A DNA stretch of 64,000 bases from Litorilituus lipolyticus (lineage in GTDB: Bacteria; Pseudomonadota; Gammaproteobacteria; Enterobacterales; Alteromonadaceae): NCBI RefSeq assembly GCF_006439335.1, contig NZ_SAWY01000007.1, positions 170,116-234,115 of the forward strand. The letters are read 5' to 3'. This document shows, in pieces, positions 58,601-64,000 of this stretch. The notes below the pieces were generated by a model. It did not search any database and had not been told where the DNA came from. It saw nothing but the letters and a program-made list of their open reading frames with translations. Each line of letters opens with the position of its first letter. Position 1 is the stretch's first letter. The translations under genes were made by a program, and so were the position numbers.

Positions 58601-59821
58601 GCGATTAAATTTACCGAACAAGGTGAGATAGCGATTCTAGCTAAACTTGAACCGACCGAGCAGAATGATATCTATGTTTTTACCTGTAAAATTCAAGATA
58701 CTGGCATTGGAATTCCTGAAGAAAAGATTCAATCTCTTTTTGGTGTATTTAGTCAGGTAGACGCTTCTACAACTCGCAAATATGGCGGTACAGGCTTAGG
58801 GCTAAGTATCACCAAAAAGTTATGTAAATTACTCAATGGTGATGTCACTGTTACCAGTGAAGTAGGTAAAGGTAGCTGTTTTGAAATCACTTGCCTCGTT
58901 GAAAAAAGTCTGTCGGCGAAAGATATTGTTCCACCCATAAATTGTGCAAATAGTAATGTTTTAATTGTCGCTGAGAATCAGTCAAATAGGGGCGCATTAC
59001 GCAGGCAGCTTGAAAGCTGGGGAATAACAGTCACTGAGGCGGATAGCGGTGAGCAAGCTTTGAATTACTGTTATGAATCTTTTAATTCTGATGAAGGCTC
59101 TTTCTTTGATATTGCATTAATTGATTTCAATATGACAAATATGAATGGCGAAGCTTTGGTGAAAAGTATTCGAGCAAATGAAAGTTATAAAGCGATGAAA
59201 CTCGTGATGATGACATCAATGGATGAGCAAATAGATCTTAAGCACTTATCAGCAATTGGAGCCAATACTTCTTTTTACAAACCAGCAACAACCAATGATT
59301 TAGTTAATGCATTATCTGTTATGCATATTGTTTCTGAGTCACCATCAACTGACCACTCAACCAAGAAACAACAGATAAAGAGTAAAATAGCTGTCATCGA
59401 GGATATTATAAACTGGCCAGAGTCTACCCGTATATTACTTGTCGAAGATAATAGGGTAAATCAAATGGTCGCTTTGAGTGTGCTAAAAAATATCAACTTA
59501 ACAGCGGATGTGGCAGTTAACGGTATTGAAGCATTAAAAGCACTCAAAAATGCAACGAGCAAGCCTTTCACCGTTGTTATCATGGATTGTCAAATGCCTG
59601 AAATGGATGGCTATGAAGCAACTAAAAAAATAAGAGATGGCGATGCAGGGGAAGTGAATAAAAACATCCATATCATTGCGATGACCGCAAATGCGATGCA
59701 AGGAGACAAAGAAAAATGTCTTAATGCGGGCATGAATGATTATCTCACCAAACCTATCAACCCCAAAAGTTTACTCAAAAAACTAAGAGCTTGGTTAGGT
59801 CAAGATATTAACATACCTTAA
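55637..59821 (+). CDS. Propeller-type hybrid sensor histidine kinase with two receiver domains
   Basis: A 1394-residue membrane sensor. It has a signal peptide or helix (residues 5-26), then a periplasmic series of Reg_prop repeats (about 45-680, with recurring GLLWFGTAENGV and KIWIGTWGGG patterns) and a Y_Y_Y domain (about 700-785). A membrane helix (about 795-815) and a coiled coil follow. HisKA has NMSHEIRTPMNG (His871), and HATPase has GTGLGLSI. Receiver 1 keeps Asp1163 but has AEN in place of the acidic pair. Receiver 2 is intact (VEDN, Asp1317, LTKP). There is no DNA-binding domain. It may sense glycans, as such sensors often do. Confidence 0.93.
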   Translation: MLINLLSYLRLTCIVTLVLGAITPAHCNESPSRLNNKYLIKKLTAEDGFVSSEIYSIIQDTQGLLWFGTAENGVMRYDGRKVTLFEFDSLTPGGLSHNDAGNLMLDQNGKIWIGTWGGGANLYDPATGHFENFIHDPLRKDSIASNRIQSLFHDQEGTVWLGSYDKGLSKYLGNNRFKLIDKIEGDASSLSHSRIWDIKDHDSNNLWIATSYGLNLFDKNKQTFTHFFPQPENKTPTGANEIRSILITSQGKFYVATQQGPYLFEMQSGTFTRVTSPFDNNLGQVNSMIEDQTGDIWFVTTKGVFRQSSSTNEIEKLDFEHNNGLRIIFEDNTGTKWITSEVHGIYKLMPRGRFKSINSTELIAPNGLATDANGDIFIVSSLSELFTWKVASQQLEKLSLPIFSAGNGYTNNGITERPIILPDNNKNLWIAQDEGLAKYNIETKQLELFTYPKTDQHFRKFRDFRALSLDHKNRLWIGTYKNGVYLYDIATKTFAHLDNTVKLSHPEILEIFRDKKDNMWIGTGDGVHLWQEAKQQLISFKSDSNQEGSLLGNIVQDIHQANNDDIWIATQKGLNLFLPESKTFKHFNVKDGLPTSLIRAIANDSNGDIWLTTNKGVSKLEPLSGEVTNYGNENGSLGLNYYPSSLVRGVNDTLFTSSQRGIEFFNLASLETVNSEPNIVLTGFSKMGQSVKLERPYSYVTDIELSYLDYFFSFEFSVLDFISPNRNQYAYKLEGYDDNWIEIGNRNSASFTNLDGGSYRFLVKATNGRGEWGEKLLSINLHVSPSPWGTWWAYSLYSLIVVLFIFLAIYLRTRLQQSEIKRQKQFVFALEQQVSEKTASLNAQAADLTEALKKAEEATRLKSEFLANMSHEIRTPMNGVLGMLNLLKSSELTSEQEHRINIANSSANSLLTIINDILDFSKIEAGRLELEYIDFDLRNLLGNFAESIALSAQIKGVEIILDLTDIQLSSIKSDPGRIRQILTNIVSNAIKFTEQGEIAILAKLEPTEQNDIYVFTCKIQDTGIGIPEEKIQSLFGVFSQVDASTTRKYGGTGLGLSITKKLCKLLNGDVTVTSEVGKGSCFEITCLVEKSLSAKDIVPPINCANSNVLIVAENQSNRGALRRQLESWGITVTEADSGEQALNYCYESFNSDEGSFFDIALIDFNMTNMNGEALVKSIRANESYKAMKLVMMTSMDEQIDLKHLSAIGANTSFYKPATTNDLVNALSVMHIVSESPSTDHSTKKQQIKSKIAVIEDIINWPESTRILLVEDNRVNQMVALSVLKNINLTADVAVNGIEALKALKNATSKPFTVVIMDCQMPEMDGYEATKKIRDGDAGEVNKNIHIIAMTANAMQGDKEKCLNAGMNDYLTKPINPKSLLKKLRAWLGQDINIP

Positions 59822-59841
59822 TCAGTATCTTATCTGTAGTA

Positions 59842-59915
59842 TTGGCTATCGCTGAGTTGTAAGGCTTTACAGTGTGATTTCAGTTGCTGTAGATTCAATC
59901 CTATTAGCCACCCCA
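59842..59915 (+). pseudogene. Degenerate full-length tRNA-His copy
   Basis: GGCTATCGCTGAGTTGTAAG, then GTGTGATTTCAGTTG and ATTCAATCC, followed by TATTAGCCACCCCAT, track the intact tRNA-His along its whole length. There are many changes and small deletions in the D- and T-arms. The GTG anticodon and the 3' end are kept, while the 5' acceptor and D-arm pairing are lost. It is 7 kb from the intact gene in the same orientation and begins 20 bases after the kinase stop. Confidence 0.75.
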
Positions 59916-59965
59916 TCTTTTCTGGCTTTAGTGTCAACTCCGTATTTAACGCAAGTACCTTGAAT

Positions 59966-61438
59966 TTATGAGTTCAAGCCACCCATACATAAGTATTTAA
60001 TATCTAAATAATCATCTAAACCATACTTTGAACCTTCACGTCCGTAGCCTGATTGCTTCATGCCTCCAAAAGGTGCAGCAGTATTAGAAATGATGCCTTC
60101 ATTGATTCCTATCATGCCGTACTGCAACTTAGTTGCAACTCGCCAAATCCGTCCAATATCTCTCGTATAGAAGTAAGCTGCTAGCCCATATTCTGTCTCA
60201 TTAGCCATTGTAATTACGTCTTCTTCATTTTCAAATGCAATGATAGGTGAGACAGGGCCAAATATTTCATTTTTAGCAATCGGCATGTCAGTTGAAACTT
60301 GTGATAAAACTGTCGGCTGATAGAAATTATCACCCGCTTTATCCCTCTTGCCACCAAGTAGTAACTTAGCCCCAAGAGCAATTGAATCTTTAACCATTTT
60401 ATCTACTGCATTAACAGCATCGCTAGAAATTAGAGGACCAACTATCACTCCTTCGTCTAAACCATTACCAATTGTTAATTCTTTAACCGCTAATAAGTAC
60501 TTTTGGGTAAATTGGGCTAATACTTTTTTCTGCACGAAAATCCGATTGGTACATACGCAAGTTTGCCCTGCATTACGATATTTTGATTGCACAGCTCCTA
60601 GCACTGACGCATCAATATCTGCATCATCAAAAACAATAAAAGGTGCATTGCCTCCTAGCTCCATTGACACTTTTTTAACCGTAGTTGCACATTGACTAAT
60701 TAGCTTTTTTCCCACATCAGTAGAACCCGTAAAAGTAAACTTTGCTACATCAGAATGCTGCGTAAGAACTTTCCCCATAGCTGAAGCATCAGTCCCAACA
60801 ACAACATTAAATACACCGGGCGGTATGCCAGCGCGATCAGCCAATTCCGCCAACGCTAATGCAGATAGTGGTGTTTGGATAGCTGGACGTACAACAAATG
60901 TGCAACCAGCTGCTAGAGCTGCAGCAGCTTTTCTTGCAATCATTGCGTTAGGGAAATTCCATGGAGTTATCGCTGTAACAAGACCTACAGGCTCTTTTAT
61001 AACAATAATTCGTTTATCATTTGATGGAGCAGGAATAATATCTCCATATATTCGTTTCCCTTCTTCGGCAAACCACTCTATAAACGACGCGCCATAAGCA
61101 ATTTCACCTTTAGCTTCATTTATAGGTTTTCCTTGCTCTTGTGTTAATAAATTTGCCAAGTCATCTTGATGTTCCATCACCAAATTAAACCATTTTCGTA
61201 ATAATTCTGCTCGGTGTAGCGCTGTCATCGATGACCACGCAACCATTGCGGCTTTAGCATGCTTTATTGCTAATTCAGTTTCATTAACCCCGTGATTACT
61301 CACAGTTGCTATTTGATCTCCATTTGCAGGATTAATTACCGCCACATGATTTTCTGATTCTAACCACTGTCCATTAACATAAGATAAAGTTTTAGCTAAT
61401 TGTTTGTCTTTTAATTCTATAGACTGCGTATGTTGCAT
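59966..61438 (-). CDS. gabD: NAD(P)-dependent aldehyde dehydrogenase, succinate-semialdehyde dehydrogenase type
   Basis: A 490-residue aldehyde dehydrogenase most like GabD, which oxidises succinate semialdehyde to succinate. It carries ITPWNFPNAMIARKAAAALA, FTGSTDVGKKLI, the Glu motif VSMELGGNAPFIVFDDADID and the catalytic Cys in RNAGQTCVCTNR. The cofactor motif usually written VxKPAxQTP reads VVRPAIQTP, with Arg for the conserved Lys, which could alter cofactor choice. It lies downstream of a lone tRNA pseudogene, and no gabT is beside it. Substrate is inferred. Confidence 0.9.
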   Translation of the reverse strand: MQHTQSIELKDKQLAKTLSYVNGQWLESENHVAVINPANGDQIATVSNHGVNETELAIKHAKAAMVAWSSMTALHRAELLRKWFNLVMEHQDDLANLLTQEQGKPINEAKGEIAYGASFIEWFAEEGKRIYGDIIPAPSNDKRIIVIKEPVGLVTAITPWNFPNAMIARKAAAALAAGCTFVVRPAIQTPLSALALAELADRAGIPPGVFNVVVGTDASAMGKVLTQHSDVAKFTFTGSTDVGKKLISQCATTVKKVSMELGGNAPFIVFDDADIDASVLGAVQSKYRNAGQTCVCTNRIFVQKKVLAQFTQKYLLAVKELTIGNGLDEGVIVGPLISSDAVNAVDKMVKDSIALGAKLLLGGKRDKAGDNFYQPTVLSQVSTDMPIAKNEIFGPVSPIIAFENEEDVITMANETEYGLAAYFYTRDIGRIWRVATKLQYGMIGINEGIISNTAAPFGGMKQSGYGREGSKYGLDDYLDIKYLCMGGLNS

Positions 61439-61495
61439 ATTGAGCTCAAAGATTCATACTATAAATGAATGCATCATACTGCTATTTAAAGAGAG

Positions 61496-62158
61496 TTAAA
61501 AGCTGCGAGATACACCTATTACAAAACGAAGATCTGCATTATCATCATTTGAAATATCAGTATTAATCACAGCAGCACTAAAGTCGAAGTCATAAAACGT
61601 TTTAGCCAATGTTGCACTGTAATCAATATACTCAATATCTTCAAAGGCATCTCCAAAAGAATAACCCGCTTGAAAGGTCAGAACATATTCTTTTGGAAAT
61701 GCGATATCATACGCACCACCGATGTATTGTGCTGCATCACCAGAATTAGCATAGTCACCGGTATAAGCCAAACTCACAGTAAAGACATCGATATAACCAT
61801 TAAATACAAATTCCCCATAATTCGAATCATCACTGCTGCTGTAGCCAATATATGTATAATAGGTATAAGAAAAGTCATAAGAGAAGGTATCATTCACTTC
61901 TCCTAAGTAACCAATGAAATAATCTACTTCAGCATCTGCATCATCACCAAAGTCCACATTAGATGCCCAAATACCGACGAACAAGCCACTTTCGTGCCCA
62001 TAATCTATTCCAGCCTGCACAGCTGGAGAGCTATCCGTTTGACTTACTCCTCGAAACACATAGTCAGAAGTTATAGTACCATTTATACTAATGTCAGCAT
62101 TTGCTAAAGGGGCTACTATAAATAGAATTACCATAAGAAAACTATAAACTTTACTCAT
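61496..62158 (-). CDS. TorF-family putative outer-membrane porin
   Basis: A 220-residue outer-membrane beta-barrel protein. The signal peptide ends in PLANA (about residue 21). The mature part has the TorF/Gcw_chp opening NGTITSDYVFRGVSQTDSSPAVQAG, then GLFVGIWASNVDFGD and alternating strands ending in a C-terminal RFVIGVSRSF, with terminal Phe. It is preceded by AGGTG near the ATG. Role in uptake is inferred from the family. It lies 57 bases before gabD on the same strand, so the two could be one unit. Confidence 0.85.
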   Translation of the reverse strand: MSKVYSFLMVILFIVAPLANADISINGTITSDYVFRGVSQTDSSPAVQAGIDYGHESGLFVGIWASNVDFGDDADAEVDYFIGYLGEVNDTFSYDFSYTYYTYIGYSSSDDSNYGEFVFNGYIDVFTVSLAYTGDYANSGDAAQYIGGAYDIAFPKEYVLTFQAGYSFGDAFEDIEYIDYSATLAKTFYDFDFSAAVINTDISNDDNADLRFVIGVSRSF

Positions 62159-62353
62159 ACACCTACTCTCTTATTCGGCTTCATATTAAACCTGATATTA
62201 TTGATATGATTATGTAAAGCATAGACCACACTATACAAACTACAAAGGTGTAGCAGCTTTAGCTTAATAAACTAAAGAATCACTTACTGGTAATTTCTAT
62301 TAGCCCGACCTGTTTCACTATCAATTTAATACTAAACTGTAATAAGTAAATGC

Positions 62354-63169
62354 TTACCAACGCATTCTGCTCTTAAAAGGTTTTTGCTTCTCATGAGTTT
62401 GATTATGGGCTTTTATTCTTGCATTTTTACCCATTAGTACTTTTATCTGATAGAAACTTTCTCTTAATAGCGCTAACCCAGCACTGCCCCACCAACTCTT
62501 ATTGTATAAACGTTTTGCCGCTCCAATAGCATCTGGTGAAAGCGGCATAAATGATTCAGCTAACTCGTGAGCAAATTTTACAGCATCATCTTTTACGTAT
62601 GTAACCAGCCCATAACCTAGCGCTTCTTCACCTGTGACTATTTTGCCAGTCATAGCAAGCTCTTTAACATGATCAAGACGAACAAGCTCCCTTAAAGGAA
62701 GTGTACCTCCCATGTCAGGAATCAAACCCCATCGCGCTTCCATGATAGATATAGATGCATCAGGTGTAGCAATACGAAAATCAGCACCAAGTGCTATTTG
62801 TAAACCTCCTCCCCAATTTCTGCCATGCATAACAGCAATTACTGGTACTGGAATATCGCGCCAACCCGTTGAAACATACTGAGCCAAATTTGATTGCCAA
62901 GGTAGCCACTTAAATAAGAGTTTCAATGGTGCAGTTTTTGATCCCATAACAGCTTTAACATCTAATCCTGAGCAGAAGTCATCACCTTGCCCAGATACCA
63001 CTACAGCTCTTATGGTTTTATCTTTTTTTAGATATCGTATCGCGCTGCGTATTCCATAAAACATCTTCATATCAAGTGCATTATGTTTAGAACCTCGAGT
63101 CAATATGACATGAGCAATCTTGTCGATTACTGATATTTCTACTCTATTTGAAAAGTTTATATTACTCAT
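62354..63169 (-). CDS. Crotonase/enoyl-CoA hydratase family protein
   Basis: A 271-residue crotonase-fold enzyme acting on acyl-CoA. From the ATG at 63169, preceded by GGAG, it starts MSNINFSNRVEISVIDKIAH. The oxyanion-hole elements are GDDFCSGLDVKAVMG and MHGRNWGGGLQIALGADFRI. The region of the catalytic acid is WGLIPDMGGTLPL, with an Asp in place of the Glu of true enoyl-CoA hydratases. This is seen in dienoyl-CoA isomerase-like and other crotonases. Exact reaction cannot be told. A longer reading to 63208 was rejected. Confidence 0.88.
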   Translation of the reverse strand: MSNINFSNRVEISVIDKIAHVILTRGSKHNALDMKMFYGIRSAIRYLKKDKTIRAVVVSGQGDDFCSGLDVKAVMGSKTAPLKLLFKWLPWQSNLAQYVSTGWRDIPVPVIAVMHGRNWGGGLQIALGADFRIATPDASISIMEARWGLIPDMGGTLPLRELVRLDHVKELAMTGKIVTGEEALGYGLVTYVKDDAVKFAHELAESFMPLSPDAIGAAKRLYNKSWWGSAGLALLRESFYQIKVLMGKNARIKAHNQTHEKQKPFKSRMRW

Positions 63170-63465
63170 GTGTTCTCCGTTAAACAGGTAAGACCAGATA
63201 GTAACCAATCTTTATTCATGAGTCGATAGCAAATACAGATACCTTACTTATACATAATATTTGTATGGTGATTTAACGGTTGATATTTAAAGATTTAGTA
63301 AGCTTTGGAAATGTTCAATGAGGAGCATTAAAAACCAAATTCATATAAGACCTCTGTTATTACTAGAACTTTACGTTAATGCTATTGCAATGTTCTACTT
63401 ATCAATTTGCAATTTAACTAAAAGGGAGTTCCTTAATAGTGCTATGTGGTGAACCAATAGCGGAA
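63170..63465. other. Gene-free gap between the crotonase gene and the rRNA operon end
   Basis: About 296 bases of AT-rich sequence with short open frames only, none with a convincing start and ribosome binding site. I saw no RNA gene, repeat or clear promoter apart from the weak region just upstream of the crotonase gene. Confidence 0.5.
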
Positions 63466-63496
63466 AACAAAAAAACGTTCCTCTGTAACGGTTTTT
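63466..63496 (-). terminator. Terminator after the relic 5S gene
   Basis: AAAAACGTT pairs with AACG-TTTTT (one bulged G), and on the minus strand a T-rich tract follows. It has the same place relative to the relic 5S as the intact terminator has to the real 5S. Confidence 0.55.
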
Positions 63497-63506
63497 CTTT
63501 AATTAG

Positions 63507-63653
63507 TGCTTAGCAGTGTCTTACTCTCATATAAAGACATAAACACCCACACGCTATCAACCTCGCGATAAACACAGTTAACTACTGCTAATCTTAGGCG
63601 TTGAGAATGACGAGTTGAGAATGGGATGAGGTGAAGTGAACTTTGCCCAGTTG
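63507..63653 (-). pseudogene. Degenerate second 5S rRNA copy
   Basis: On the plus strand the stretch tracks the reverse complement of the intact 5S. GTGCTTAGCAGTGTCTTACT matches AGCTTAGCAATGTCCTACT, CACCCACACGCTATC matches CTCCCACACTACCATC, and GAGTTGAGAATGGGATGAGGTG matches the GAGTTCGGAATGGGATCAGGTG region. Insertions and many changes lengthen it. It would be the second 5S of a tandem pair at the end of the rRNA operon, now decayed. Confidence 0.75.
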
Positions 63654-63674
63654 AAAACATCGAAACCTGAAAAG

Positions 63675-63706
63675 CAAAAACCCCGACTCTTTCGAATCGG
63701 GGTTTT
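63675..63706 (-). terminator. Terminator after the 5S rRNA gene
   Basis: AAAACCCCGA pairs perfectly with TCGGGGTTTT over 10 bp, with a short loop, and T residues follow on the minus strand. It lies directly after the 5S gene and ahead of the relic second 5S. Confidence 0.85.
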
Positions 63707-63716
63707 CTTAATTAGG

Positions 63717-63834
63717 AGCTTAGCAATGTCCTACTCTCACATGGGAACTCCCACACTACCATCGGCGCTAACACATTTCACTTCTGAGTTCGGAATGGGA
63801 TCAGGTGGTTCTATGTCGCTATTGTCGCTAAGCA
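63717..63834 (-). rRNA. rrf: 5S ribosomal RNA
   Basis: The minus strand reads TGCTTAGCGACAATAGCGAC at the 5' end, has the universal CCGAACTCAGAAGTGAAA and GCCGATGGTAGTGTG core, and ends GCTAAGCT. The ends pair to form helix I. At about 118 bases it has the normal length. It is transcribed leftward as the last gene of an rRNA operon. Confidence 0.97.
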
Positions 63835-63989
63835 AAAAACGTACAACCTCCACGGATGGAGGAAGTGTCTAAGTTTGTCAGGAACAAACTAGACCAATCT
63901 CGGAAATTTGATATAAATCTTATCTTATTCAATCACAAAGTGCGTGACATTACTGTTTGTCAGTCTTCATACAAACCACTTAGGTGTTG
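63835..63989 (-). other. 23S-5S spacer
   Basis: This is the transcribed spacer of the rRNA operon. Near the 23S end CATACAA and TTTGTATG form a stem, which resembles the processing helix after 23S in E. coli. No tRNA is present. Confidence 0.6.
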
Positions 63990-64000
63990 TATGGTTAAGC
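63990..64000 (-). rRNA. rrl: 3' end of 23S ribosomal RNA (edge of window)
   Basis: The last bases, read on the minus strand, are GCTTAACCAT, matching the 3' end of 23S (E. coli ends in GGCTTAACCTT, where GCTTAACC pairs with the 5' GGTTAAGC). Only about 11 bases are inside the window, so this is based on the pairing and on the downstream 5S. Confidence 0.6.

Noticed and set aside
59842..59915. A second functional tRNA-His
   Set aside because: The acceptor 5' half and the D-arm no longer pair, and deletions break the T-arm.
63636..63872. Open frame of 78 codons on the plus strand across the 5S gene
   Set aside because: It is antisense to the 5S rRNA and its relic, so it is a shadow of RNA genes and not a protein gene.

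Overview
This window is a low-GC chromosomal segment of a marine gammaproteobacterium, most likely an Alteromonadales member close to Colwellia/Thalassotalea. That assignment is inferred from gene content: a complete MSHA type IV pilus locus, the Na+-type flagellar motor protein MotX beside rnr-rlmB, a pyrB with no pyrI next to it, and rng-maf-mreDCB. I could not run a database search. There is no CRISPR array, prophage, intact insertion sequence or integrase.

Layout. 1-3910 (minus): the 3' part of the cell-shape cluster mreB-mreC-mreD-maf-rng, with rng running off the left edge. 4129-23305 (minus): a 19-kb MSHA pilus unit, mshI-mshI2-J-K-L-M-N-E-G-F-B-A-C-D-O-P-Q, with many stop/start overlaps, a perfect hairpin just after the major pilin mshA, and a 1686-residue LamG-containing MshQ at the end. 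23515-30503 (minus): motX-rnr-rlmB-(DUF945 gene)-rpsF-priB-rpsR-rplI, with a very good sigma70 promoter and structured leader before rpsF and a strong terminator after rplI. 30775-38745: an HD-GYP/GGDEF pair (plus), an RND efflux permease and its adaptor (minus), and a GAF-GGDEF cyclase (minus). MshE carries two c-di-GMP-binding MshEN motifs, so makers, a breaker and a receptor of c-di-GMP all lie in the window. 38864-45607: a terminator, a palindromic MITE-like repeat, erpA, a DUF6776 gene, a ClC chloride protein, hemJ, a small membrane protein, pyrB and hemL.

45644-51950 is the molybdenum cofactor region: moeA (minus) diverges from moaA-mobA-moaB-moaC-moaD-moaE-moeB (plus). Between them are a perfect FNR-type palindrome, a -10 element at class II spacing and a Moco-riboswitch-like leader that ends at the moaA ribosome binding site. 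This points to control by both low oxygen and cofactor level.

52522-59965 is more accessory in character. An intact tRNA-His gene and a degenerate full-length tRNA-His copy flank about 7 kb holding a lipoprotein alkaline phosphatase, a decayed ORF region and a 1394-residue propeller-type hybrid sensor kinase. 59966-63169 holds an aldehyde (succinate-semialdehyde) dehydrogenase, a TorF-like outer-membrane protein and a crotonase. The right edge is the end of a minus-strand rRNA operon: the last bases of 23S, a spacer, an intact 5S with terminator, and then a decayed second 5S with its own terminator.

I do not see a clearly new multi-gene system. The best leads are the Moco control region, the tRNA-His duplication, the second 5S relic, the palindromic repeat and the ClC protein that lacks the proton glutamate.
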